From: JAMWDF01 sp964645405
GTDB taxonomy: Bacteria > Ratteibacteria > UBA8468 > B48-G9 > DSTR01
Direction: 5' to 3'
Assembly (NCBI GenBank): GCA_964645405.1
Contig: CAZYCA010000019.1
Location: forward strand, 41,186 to 105,185
DNA length: 64,000 nucleotides
The notes beneath the pieces are model-generated. The model had not been told where the DNA came from. It was given only the letters and a program-made list of their open reading frames with translations, and did no database searches. Shown piece after piece: positions 16,842 to 24,478 of the stretch; positions within the stretch are counted from its first letter, which is position 1; each line of letters opens with the position of its first letter. Both the position numbers and the translations under genes were made by a program.

Positions 16842-17678
16842 TCACTTTGTTATTTCTGGATTCCTTACAGTTGCCAGACTGACGGTCAGGTCCACGCGGG
16901 GAAAGGTCTGTCTGGCGGCAGCAGTTAACTGATTGGTCAGTCTTGTCCATTCTTCAGCGCTGGTTTCTGGTCTGATAAAAAACTTAATCTCCAGGAAAAC
17001 CTTCCGGCCTGCTTTTCTCAGCCGCAGTTGTTGAATACCAAAAAGATTGAACTCCTGCCTTAAACTCTCCGCGAGGTTTTGTGCTTTTTCTTCAGTAATT
17101 CTGCCGGGATTAACATCCAGCAGAGCTTCCATGTTAGAGCGGATGATTTTAATCGGTTCCACCACCAGGAAACCAGCCAGGATAATACTCATCACCGGGT
17201 CGGTGTAGGCAGCCAGACGGGTATGTCCCTGATGAGAAAATTGCGTGCCGACAAGAAAACCAGCAGTGATACCCGGGGCAGAAATACCATCGTTGAACCA
17301 GTCAGCAGCCGCTACTCTCATGATAGAAGAATGGAAGACCCCAGCGTATCTTTTTAAAACTGGCACGAGGATAAAACTTACTACAGCTGTGATGGATGCC
17401 AGCACTATTGCCGCCAGATAATTGGTTACTTCTTCTGGATGGATGATATCCTGGATGGCGTATTTCAGGCTTAGAATACAGGAAGAGACAATAAGGATTC
17501 CAGAAAGAAAAGCAGTCAGTGGTTCATACTTGGCAAAACCAGAATGGTAACGGTCGTTTGGTTCCAGGTCAAGCGTGATAATGAATTTATGATAGAAAAA
17601 ACCGGTAATTACATCCACCAGCTGGCTGCTGGATGCAAGTAAAAGTGTAATGGAATCAATTGCCAGTCCGATAGCCAC
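16842..17678 (-). CDS. Cation diffusion facilitator (CDF) transporter
   Basis: At least 278 aa from GTG 17678. Motifs of the family: LASSSQLVDVITGFF with its metal-site Asp in TM2, SGFAKYEPLTAFLSG at the TM2-TM3 loop, ADWFNDGISAPG in TM5 (Asp site), and a cytoplasmic ferredoxin-like domain from about residue 200 (LRQEFNLFGIQQLRLRKAGRKVFLEIKFFIRP). CDF proteins export Zn, Fe or Mn in exchange for protons. The frame stays open upstream of the GTG for 27 codons and reads KPASLFLFFLTVAIGL, which completes TM1, but offers no ATG/GTG/TTG there. An ATG at 17737 is one frame away, so the true N-terminus may be hidden by a frameshift near the A-rich stretch at 17723-17732. Confidence 0.85.
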   Translation of the reverse strand: MAIGLAIDSITLLLASSSQLVDVITGFFYHKFIITLDLEPNDRYHSGFAKYEPLTAFLSGILIVSSCILSLKYAIQDIIHPEEVTNYLAAIVLASITAVVSFILVPVLKRYAGVFHSSIMRVAAADWFNDGISAPGITAGFLVGTQFSHQGHTRLAAYTDPVMSIILAGFLVVEPIKIIRSNMEALLDVNPGRITEEKAQNLAESLRQEFNLFGIQQLRLRKAGRKVFLEIKFFIRPETSAEEWTRLTNQLTAAARQTFPRVDLTVSLATVRNPEITK

Positions 17679-17796
17679 AGTTAAAAAGAAAAGGAACAGG
17701 CTGGCTGGCTTAGATGTTTGTTTTCTTTTTGGCCCATTTACATTCTTGCCGATTGCCGTTTATTTTATCAGGGGTTATGAGAGATGACGAAAAAGT

Positions 17797-17825
17797 TTGC
17801 CTGTCCCGCCCGGATGAGGTATACA
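17797..17825 (+). promoter_or_regulatory. Promoter of SDR gene, near-leaderless
   Basis: TTGCCT (17797-17802), 17 bp, TATACA (17820-17825). The predicted start near 17832 is four bases before ATG 17836, and no Shine-Dalgarno sequence is present. Confidence 0.5.
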
Positions 17826-17835
17826 TTATAAAAGC

Positions 17836-18567
17836 ATGGAAGAGGAGAAATTTAAAGGGAAGGTAGCAATTGTAACAGGTGCCAGCAGGGGAATAGGTGC
17901 TGCCATTGCCAGAAGATTAGCTGAAGAAGGGGTTTCAACCTTTCTTGTTGCCAGGACGGAAAAAGACCTTACTGGTGTGGCTGAAAGTATTAAGAAAGGT
18001 AACGGGAAAGCCTGGCCTCTGATGGTTGATGTTACCAGAAAAGAGCAGGTTATTAAGGCTGTCAGTAAGGTAAGGGATAGCTTTGGTAGGATTGACATCC
18101 TGGTGAACAATGCCGGGGTGGGTTATGCCAGGGCTATTGTGGAGACAGAGGTGGAAGACTGGAATGTGATGATGAACACCAATGCCCTGGGTGCTTTTCT
18201 TTTTTCCAGGGAAGTTTTTAAGGTAATGGTAGCTACTAAAACAGCTGGTACCATCATCAACATTGCTTCTCTTGCCGGGAAAAAGGGTTATCGGTATCAG
18301 GCGGCCTATTGTGCTTCCAAGTTTGCCCTTATTGGTTTTAGCAAAGTCCTGGCTATGGAGGGACAGCCCCATGGTATTCGTGTTCATGTTATCTGTCCTG
18401 GTGGGGTTAATACAGGATTTATAACCAGAATAAGACCTGATATTCCTCCGGAAACCTTAATCCAGCCTGAAGATATTGCCAGGACAGTTGTTTTCCTGCT
18501 GCAGCAGCCACCGGGAATTATTACTGATGAAATACTCATCAGACGTTTCAGCAGCGAGATAATCTGA
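17836..18567 (+). CDS. Short-chain dehydrogenase/reductase
   Basis: 243 aa, classical SDR. The cofactor motif TGASRGIG is at residues 14-21, NNAG near 93, the catalytic Ser in INIASLAG near 143, and YCASK near 156-160. The Arg in TGASRGIG and the ARTEK after beta-2 suggest NADP(H). It most resembles FabG-like and sepiapterin-reductase-like proteins, without enough detail for a substrate. The C-terminus (GIITDEILIRRFSSEI) matches SDRs annotated as 3-ketoacyl-ACP reductase FabG-like. It stands alone, tail to tail with the FAD oxidoreductase gene, and is transcribed from a near-leaderless promoter. Another SDR at 20077 belongs to the CoA operon; the two are not close paralogues. Confidence 0.85.
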   Translation: MEEEKFKGKVAIVTGASRGIGAAIARRLAEEGVSTFLVARTEKDLTGVAESIKKGNGKAWPLMVDVTRKEQVIKAVSKVRDSFGRIDILVNNAGVGYARAIVETEVEDWNVMMNTNALGAFLFSREVFKVMVATKTAGTIINIASLAGKKGYRYQAAYCASKFALIGFSKVLAMEGQPHGIRVHVICPGGVNTGFITRIRPDIPPETLIQPEDIARTVVFLLQQPPGIITDEILIRRFSSEII

Positions 18568-18606
18568 AAAAATGGTGAAAAGGAACCGGAGAAAGATTAC
18601 AGGCTA

Positions 18607-19938
18607 TTAAAGCAGTCCTCCCTGCATCTGTAAATGCTGCTGGATAACCTGGTAAGGGATTTGCCTGATGCTCTTTCCTGATAAACTGGCCAACGTTGCG
18701 GTTACACCAGCTGCCTGACCCATTGCCATACAGGGTGCCATTACCCTGATGGCTGCCAGAGCCTTCGGATTGGCAGAAACGCATCTACCTGCAGCCAGAA
18801 GATTAGAAAGATTGGCGGAAACCAGGCAGCCCAGAGGAATAGTATAGTAATCACCTTCTGGAGGGGCAAGTTTTTCTTCTAAACGTTCAGGATATTTATT
18901 CAGCATTACGCATGGTTCTTTCGTGGGACAGCCTTTCCGGCAAAGGTGAACATTATCTCTGGTACGGCCTAAGGGGCAGTGGATATCAATCCAGTAGGTA
19001 GAACGCGCGATAGAATCCTGGTGTTTGGTAGCAGCAAGAATATCCTTTTCTGTCAATTCAGTCATCCCCACAAGACGGCGACTTTCCCGGACACCTATCT
19101 GCGGGGCAAACATAATTCTGGCCTCCTGGAAAAAAGGGGAGACCTTCTGGCAGATTTCCAGAACTTTCCATGCCTGCTTTCTCAAAAAAATCTCCCCGGC
19201 TGTCAACTCTTCCGGGTCTACAGGGCTGCCCCCATAACGGGTCATATTCGGACAGTAGCCATCAGTGTCATAAAAGCTTCCTCTTCCCCAGATACTCCCG
19301 TGGTAAACAGAGATGTTGCCTTTCTGTCTTTCTTCTTCAATCGCTCTGGTGATTTTTTTTCTTTCCTCTTCCGGGACAGGGGGGACATTAATTATGCGGA
19401 AGAAACTACCTGTTGCCATCACCCGGCCATCTTCCTCTCTTCCCAGCCGGTAATCAGCTCCGGAAAGAAAAATTAGTTCTCCATCACCGGTGGCATCTAT
19501 GAAAACTTTTCCTTCCAGTAGTAAACGGCCCTTCCGGGTGTAAAATTCAACTGCTTTGATGGTCTCATCTTCCACCCTGGCACCGATACAAACAGTGTCA
19601 AGATAAAGTTTTATTCTCTGTCGGGTTACCATTTCATCCAGCACAATTTTCAGAGTTTCCGCGTTAAACTCTACACAATGTCTTTTCAGGCATTCCTCAA
19701 ATGAATAACAGCCACCTTTCTGGTGTAGCTGGTCCACCAGGTCTTTCAAAAACCCTTTGATTACTGGTTGACCAGTAGAGGGAATAGTCAGTCCTAATAT
19801 CGGTCCCACCCAGCCTCCAGTAGCCAGTCCGCCGAGGAAACCAGCCCTTTCTATTAAAGCTGTATCTGCTCCTTCTTTTGCCGCTGATACTGCCGCTGCC
19901 ACACCGCTTAAGCCTCCCCCAACCACGACCACGTCCAT
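18607..19938 (-). CDS. FAD-dependent oxidoreductase (FAD_oxidored family)
   Basis: 443 aa. The N-terminal dinucleotide fold is MDVVVVGGGLSGVAAAVSAAKEGADTALIER, with GFLGGLATGGWVGP just after it. The family's C-terminal FAD segment is AAGRCVSANPKALAAIRVMAPCMAMGQAAG. A middle segment (GDGELIFLSGADYRLGRE) and the CPLGRTRDNVHLCRKGCPTKEPC stretch are typical of the PF12831 type, abundant in Planctomycetes and Lentisphaerae next to polysaccharide genes. No experimentally defined substrate is known to me for this subgroup; a role in sugar or polyol oxidation is often assumed. No signal peptide, so probably cytoplasmic. GGGGGAAATA precedes the ATG. The gene is convergent with the SDR and divergent from the CoA operon. 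Confidence 0.85.
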   Translation of the reverse strand: MDVVVVGGGLSGVAAAVSAAKEGADTALIERAGFLGGLATGGWVGPILGLTIPSTGQPVIKGFLKDLVDQLHQKGGCYSFEECLKRHCVEFNAETLKIVLDEMVTRQRIKLYLDTVCIGARVEDETIKAVEFYTRKGRLLLEGKVFIDATGDGELIFLSGADYRLGREEDGRVMATGSFFRIINVPPVPEEERKKITRAIEEERQKGNISVYHGSIWGRGSFYDTDGYCPNMTRYGGSPVDPEELTAGEIFLRKQAWKVLEICQKVSPFFQEARIMFAPQIGVRESRRLVGMTELTEKDILAATKHQDSIARSTYWIDIHCPLGRTRDNVHLCRKGCPTKEPCVMLNKYPERLEEKLAPPEGDYYTIPLGCLVSANLSNLLAAGRCVSANPKALAAIRVMAPCMAMGQAAGVTATLASLSGKSIRQIPYQVIQQHLQMQGGLL

Positions 19939-20059
19939 TATTTCCCCCTGGTTATAATTGACGGCAATAATGCTAAGCTAACGGTATGTTACTTTTACAG
20001 CTTCTTTCTGTCAAAGGAGGAAAGCAGAAAGATACAGAATATCCCTGTGAATTTGTCCA

Positions 20060-20068
20060 TGATATAAT
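20060..20068 (+). promoter_or_regulatory. Extended -10 promoter of the CoA operon, leaderless
   Basis: TGATATAAT is a perfect extended -10 (TGN plus TATAAT, hexamer 20063-20068) without a good -35 box. The predicted start at about 20075 lies two bases from ATG 20077. Confidence 0.5.
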
Positions 20069-20076
20069 GATGAAGG

Positions 20077-20841
20077 ATGAAACTTTACCATAAGGTAGCT
20101 CTCGTCACCGGTAGCAGCAGAGGAATTGGCAGGGCAATAGCTTTATCTCTGGCGGAAGAAGGTGCAGATATCGGTATCAACTATCTGGATGAACCTACAG
20201 GAACCAATCTCCATCAGGCTCAGCAGGTTAAAGAAGAGATAGAGCTTCTGGGCAGGAAGGCTCTTGTTCTTCAGGCTGATGTGGCTGAGGAAAACCAGGT
20301 TCAAAAAATGGTCAAAGATTTTGTGTCTTTTTTTGGTAAAATAGATATCCTGGTTAATAATGCCGGAATTATCCGTGACGTCACTTTGAAAAAAATGACC
20401 AGGGAAGACTGGGAAGTAGTTCTCACTGTTAACCTTACAGGGATATTCTACTGCACTTTTGCTGTAATCAGTTATCTGCGGCAGCAGGGTAGCGGTCGCA
20501 TTGTTAATATTGCTTCCATCATTGGTCAAACCGGTAACGTGGGACAGAGTAACTATGCTGCCAGCAAGGCGGGGGTAATTGGCTTTACTAAGTCTGTTGC
20601 CCGGGAACTTGCCGGAAAGGGTATCACCGTCAATGCTGTTGCTCCTGGTTTTATAGAAACAGACATGTTGAAAGGTTTGCCCGAAGAAAGAAAAAACCAG
20701 ATTCTTTCCTGTATACCTTTGGGACGATTTGGCACTCCCCGGGAAGTTGCGGCCGCAGTAGTGTTCCTGTGTTCAGAAGCAGCCAGTTATATTACCGGTC
20801 AGGTGTGGAATGTCAATGGAGGGCTTTACATGCCCGACTGA
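20077..20841 (+). CDS. SDR, acetoacetyl-CoA / 3-oxoacyl reductase-like (FabG/PhaB type)
   Basis: 254 aa. TGSSRGIG at residues 11-18, NNAGI near 93, catalytic Ser in IVNIASIIGQ, YAASK near 160, and the FabG-type ending AAVVFLCSEAASYITGQVWNVNGG. Family members reduce 3-oxoacyl-ACP or acetoacetyl-CoA to the (R)-3-hydroxyacyl product with NADPH. As the first gene of an operon with CoA-transferase, thiolase and 3-hydroxyacyl-CoA dehydrogenase, a CoA substrate is more likely than ACP. It carries a longer insert after beta-2 (YLDEPTGTNLHQAQQV) than typical FabG, as in glucose-dehydrogenase-like SDRs. The transcript appears leaderless. Only 1 bp separates its stop from the next ATG. Confidence 0.85.
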   Translation: MKLYHKVALVTGSSRGIGRAIALSLAEEGADIGINYLDEPTGTNLHQAQQVKEEIELLGRKALVLQADVAEENQVQKMVKDFVSFFGKIDILVNNAGIIRDVTLKKMTREDWEVVLTVNLTGIFYCTFAVISYLRQQGSGRIVNIASIIGQTGNVGQSNYAASKAGVIGFTKSVARELAGKGITVNAVAPGFIETDMLKGLPEERKNQILSCIPLGRFGTPREVAAAVVFLCSEAASYITGQVWNVNGGLYMPD

Positions 20842-20842
20842 T

Positions 20843-22399
20843 ATGTCCAGCAAGATAAAAACTGCCGCAGGGGCAATTGAACTTATCAGAGATGGAGACA
20901 CCGTAGCGGTGGGTGGTTTTGTAGGAAATGGGCATCCAGAAGAACTCACTCTTACACTGGAAAAGAGGTTTCTAACAACAGAGCAACCTCGTGATTTGAC
21001 TATTGTTTATGCAGCAGGTCAGGGTGATGGAAAAACTCGCGGGTTAAACCATGTTGCCCACCCAGGATTAATAAAAAGGGTAATTGGGGGTCACTGGAAT
21101 CTGGCCCCGGCACTGGGAAAGATGGCAACGGAAGGAAAGATAGAAGCCTATAATTTTCCGCAGGGAGTGATCTCTCATCTCTTCCGGGATATTGCTGCTG
21201 GTAAACCTGGAACAATTACTCATGTTGGTTTAAATACTTTCGTGGACCCAAGGATTTCCGGAGGTAAGCTCAATGCATGTACCAGACAGGACCTGGTGGA
21301 GGTAATACAACTGGCAGGGAAGGAATGGCTTTTTTATAAGGCCTTTCCGATCAATGTGGCTTTATTGCGAGGAACCAGTGCGGATGTCAAAGGTAATGTT
21401 TCTCTGGAAAAAGAAGCAGGAAGCTTAGAGGTTTTGCCCATCGCCCAGGCTGCCAAAAACTCAGGTGGTCTGGTAATTGTCCAGGTAGAAAAAATTGTAC
21501 CGGAAGGCAGTTTAAACCCCTGGCTGGTAAAAATTCCTCATATCCTGGTTGATGTTCTTGTTGTGGCTAAAGAAGAAAATCACTGGCAGACCTTTGCTGA
21601 AAAGTATAATCCTGCTTACTGTGGAGAGGAAAAGATAGCCTTAGGAAGTTTTCTCCAGGGAAGTATACCTCTGGATGAAAAGAAGATTATCTGTCGCCGG
21701 GCTGCATTAGAACTTATTCCAGACGGGGTCATTAATCTGGGTATTGGTATTCCAGAGGGTGTGGCTATGGTCGCCAGGGAAGAAGGAATTCTGGATAGAT
21801 TGTGTTTCACGGTAGAAGCTGGTACTGTAGGCGGAATTCCTGCCAGTGGTTTAAGTTTTGGTGCTTCCTATAATCCAGAAGCCATCATTGACCAGCCTTA
21901 TATGTTTGATTTCTATGATGGCGGAGGTATTGATGTGGCCTTCCTCGGGCTGGCGCAGGTGGATGGGAAAGGTAATGTGAACGTTAGCCGGTTCGGTGAC
22001 AGGGTGGCTGGTGCTGGTGGTTTTATTAACATTTCTCAAAATGCTAAAAAACTGGTTTACTGCGGTAGCTTCACAGCCGGGGGGTTGGTGGTAGAAATCA
22101 AAGAGAAAAATTTGCGGATTGTTCAAGAAGGGAAATACAAGAAATTTATAAGTCAAGTGGAACAGATTACTTTCAGTGGTGACTTTGCTCGAGCGAGAAA
22201 CAAGAAGGTTTTCTACGTCACAGAAAGGGCAGTTTTAGAATTAAAACAGGAGGGACTTACTCTGGTGGAAATAGCACCAGGTGTGGATTTAACCAGGGAT
22301 ATACTTTCTCAGATGGACTTTTCTCCCTTGATAGATAAGAACTTAAAACTTATGGAGAGCCGAATTTTTCAGCAGGAACCTATGGGTATAGTTTTGTAA
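20843..22399 (+). CDS. Family I acyl-CoA:carboxylate CoA-transferase (Pct/YdiF type)
   Basis: 518 aa from ATG 20843; upstream in-frame ATGs at 20810 and 20816 lie inside the SDR gene. Fused alpha and beta halves, as in propionate CoA-transferase. The N-terminal AAGAIELIRDGDTVAVGGFVGNG is the alpha-half glycine motif. The catalytic glutamate is Glu325 in FTVEAGTVGGIPASG, next to the position known for Clostridium propionicum Pct. GAGGFINISQNAKKLVYCG and the tail match the beta half. The enzyme moves CoA between acyl-CoA and acetate, propionate or hydroxyacids via a glutamyl-CoA intermediate, in the cytoplasm. In this operon it could release 3-hydroxybutyrate or activate acetoacetate or aryl-acids; which one is not decidable here. 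Confidence 0.88.
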   Translation: MSSKIKTAAGAIELIRDGDTVAVGGFVGNGHPEELTLTLEKRFLTTEQPRDLTIVYAAGQGDGKTRGLNHVAHPGLIKRVIGGHWNLAPALGKMATEGKIEAYNFPQGVISHLFRDIAAGKPGTITHVGLNTFVDPRISGGKLNACTRQDLVEVIQLAGKEWLFYKAFPINVALLRGTSADVKGNVSLEKEAGSLEVLPIAQAAKNSGGLVIVQVEKIVPEGSLNPWLVKIPHILVDVLVVAKEENHWQTFAEKYNPAYCGEEKIALGSFLQGSIPLDEKKIICRRAALELIPDGVINLGIGIPEGVAMVAREEGILDRLCFTVEAGTVGGIPASGLSFGASYNPEAIIDQPYMFDFYDGGGIDVAFLGLAQVDGKGNVNVSRFGDRVAGAGGFINISQNAKKLVYCGSFTAGGLVVEIKEKNLRIVQEGKYKKFISQVEQITFSGDFARARNKKVFYVTERAVLELKQEGLTLVEIAPGVDLTRDILSQMDFSPLIDKNLKLMESRIFQQEPMGIVL

Positions 22400-22418
22400 A
22401 GTTACGGCGGGGGGAACT

Positions 22419-23603
22419 TTGGAAAAAGCTGTAATTGTAAGTGCTGTCAGGACTCCCATTGGCAATCTGGGAGGTTCTTTGAAGGACATACCGGCAGTGG
22501 AATTGGGTGCTAAGGTTATCGCAGAAGCTCTGAGAAGAATTTCTCTAAGTCCAGATTCTGTAGAGGAAGTCATCATGGGACAGGTCCTGCAGGCTGGAAG
22601 TGGTCAGAATCCGGCAAGGCAGGCAGGGTTAAAGGCCGGGCTGCCAGTCAAGATTACTGCCTGTACCATAAACGAGGTTTGTGCCTCCGGGTTAAAGGCG
22701 GTTTGTCTGGCTGCCCAGACAATTTTAAGTGGACAGGCTGAAGTGGTGGTGGCTGGTGGCATGGAAAGTATGAGCCAGGCACCGTATTTGCTGAAGAGCG
22801 CCAGGTTTGGCTACCGTTTAGGTGACGGCAAACTAATTGATGGTGTTATTCAGGACGGGTTGCTGGACATTTACAATAATTGCCACATGGGTTTGTATGC
22901 GGAAAAACTGGCTGAAAATTATAATATCACCCGGGAAAAGCAGGATGAGTATGCCTGCCTTTCTCAGAAAAAGTGCTACCAGGCTGTGAGAGAAGGAAAA
23001 TTTCAGGAAGAGATTGTTCCGGTAAGCATTCCTCAAAGAAAGGGAGAACTGCTAACCTTCAACCAGGATGAATTCCCCAAACCAGGAACTACTGTGGAAA
23101 TACTTAGCAATTTAAGACCTGCTTTCAAAGAAAATGGGACGGTAACAGCAGGAAATTCTTCTGGTATAAATGATGGGTCCGCAGTGGCAGTAGTTATGTC
23201 CCGGAAAAAAGCCCTGGGTCTTAAGCTTAAGCCCCTGGCAGAAATAGTGGGTTGGGCAACAGCAGGATTGGAACCTTCATTAATGGGACTGGGCCCGGTC
23301 CTGGCCAGCCAAAAGGTGCTGAAAAAAACAGGACTGGACACAGGACAGATTGATTTAATAGAGCTGAATGAAGCTTTTGCGGTTCAGGTTCTGGTGGTTA
23401 ACAAAGAAATGGGCTGGAATACAGAAAGGGTAAATGTTAACGGTGGGGCTATCGCGCTGGGGCACCCGATTGGTGCCAGCGGTGCCAGAATTCTGGTGAC
23501 GTTGCTTTATGAGATGCAAAGAAGAAAAGTGGAGTTTGGTCTGGCTACGTTATGTGTGGGCGGAGGTCAGGGGATAGCCATGATTGTGAAAAGGGTTGAT
23601 TAA
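22419..23603 (+). CDS. Acetyl-CoA acetyltransferase (thiolase II)
   Basis: 394 aa with a TTG start after GGCGGGGGGAA. The catalytic residues are all present: Cys88 in INEVCASGLKAV, His349 in ALGHPIGASGAR and Cys379 in LCVGGGQG. Length and the motif NVNGGAIALGHP are those of biosynthetic or degradative acetoacetyl-CoA thiolases, which interconvert two acetyl-CoA and acetoacetyl-CoA. It is followed with a 1-base TAATG overlap by the 3-hydroxyacyl-CoA dehydrogenase. Together with the SDR and CoA-transferase it makes a C4 acyl-CoA module. A broader 3-oxoacyl-CoA range cannot be excluded. Confidence 0.93.
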   Translation: MEKAVIVSAVRTPIGNLGGSLKDIPAVELGAKVIAEALRRISLSPDSVEEVIMGQVLQAGSGQNPARQAGLKAGLPVKITACTINEVCASGLKAVCLAAQTILSGQAEVVVAGGMESMSQAPYLLKSARFGYRLGDGKLIDGVIQDGLLDIYNNCHMGLYAEKLAENYNITREKQDEYACLSQKKCYQAVREGKFQEEIVPVSIPQRKGELLTFNQDEFPKPGTTVEILSNLRPAFKENGTVTAGNSSGINDGSAVAVVMSRKKALGLKLKPLAEIVGWATAGLEPSLMGLGPVLASQKVLKKTGLDTGQIDLIELNEAFAVQVLVVNKEMGWNTERVNVNGGAIALGHPIGASGARILVTLLYEMQRRKVEFGLATLCVGGGQGIAMIVKRVD

Positions 23604-24478
23604 TGGGCAAGGGATATGAAGTGGAAAAAGTCATGGTAATTGGAGCCGGTACGATGGGTACAGGTATTGCCCAGGTTCTAATAGAGGCAAATTTGAAAGT
23701 CTTTGTTTATGACAGTAATGCAGTGGCTGGAAAAAGATGTCAGGAGAATATCCAGAGAAGACTTCAGAAAAAGGTGGAAAAAAAAGAACGCTCCAAAGAA
23801 GAGATAGAGAAAATTTTATCCTGTCTGGAGATTACTGAGAGTCTGGAGAAATGCAGGGATTCAGATTTTGTCATTGAAGCTATTGTTGAAGACATGGAGG
23901 CCAAGAAAAATCTTTTCTCCAGGCTGGATGAAATCTGTTCTGGTAGAGTTATCCTGGCCAGTAATACTTCTGCTCTCAGCATCACCGAGATTGCCTCTGC
24001 TACCAGAAATCCAGAAAAAGTTATCGGTTTACACTTTTTCAATCCGGCGCCCGTGATGAAGCTGGTAGAAGTGATAAAAGGAGAAAAAACAGCAGAAGAA
24101 ACCCTATCTATTACCAGAAGTCTGGTAGAAAAAATGGGTAAGACAGCAGTACTGGCTAAGGAATCTCCTGGATTTATTGTCAACCGGTTACTTATGCCGA
24201 TGATTAACGAGGCAATCTTTCTTGTTTCTGAAGGCGTAGCCAGCATCAAGGATATTGATACTGCCATGAAATTAGGAGCTTCCCATCCTCTTGGTCCTTT
24301 AGAGCTTGCTGATTTCATTGGTCTGGATGTATGTTTGAGAATCCTGGAAACTCTGGAAAAAGGATTGAAAGATAATAAGTACCGGCCGTGTCCTATGTTA
24401 AAAACTATGGTGAAAGAGGGTAAACTCGGGCGTAAAACTGGACAGGGTTTTTACAATTATCAAGAAAAGGAAAGGTGA
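23603..24478 (+). CDS. 3-hydroxybutyryl-CoA dehydrogenase
   Basis: 291 aa, the usual length of the monofunctional bacterial enzyme. GAGTMG at residues 14-19 is the NAD-binding loop. The catalytic His is in IGLHFFNPAPVMKLVE near residue 143, and Ser/Asn of the active site are in LASNTSALSITEIA. The C-terminal helical domain carries GFIVNRLLMPMINEA and ASHPLGPLELADFIGLDVCLRI. It oxidises (S)-3-hydroxyacyl-CoA or reduces acetoacetyl-CoA. Having both this (S)-specific enzyme and the FabG-like, probably (R)-specific SDR in one operon is notable. No crotonase or butyryl-CoA dehydrogenase is visible, so a butyrate route would need genes elsewhere. Confidence 0.93.
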   Translation: MGKGYEVEKVMVIGAGTMGTGIAQVLIEANLKVFVYDSNAVAGKRCQENIQRRLQKKVEKKERSKEEIEKILSCLEITESLEKCRDSDFVIEAIVEDMEAKKNLFSRLDEICSGRVILASNTSALSITEIASATRNPEKVIGLHFFNPAPVMKLVEVIKGEKTAEETLSITRSLVEKMGKTAVLAKESPGFIVNRLLMPMINEAIFLVSEGVASIKDIDTAMKLGASHPLGPLELADFIGLDVCLRILETLEKGLKDNKYRPCPMLKTMVKEGKLGRKTGQGFYNYQEKER

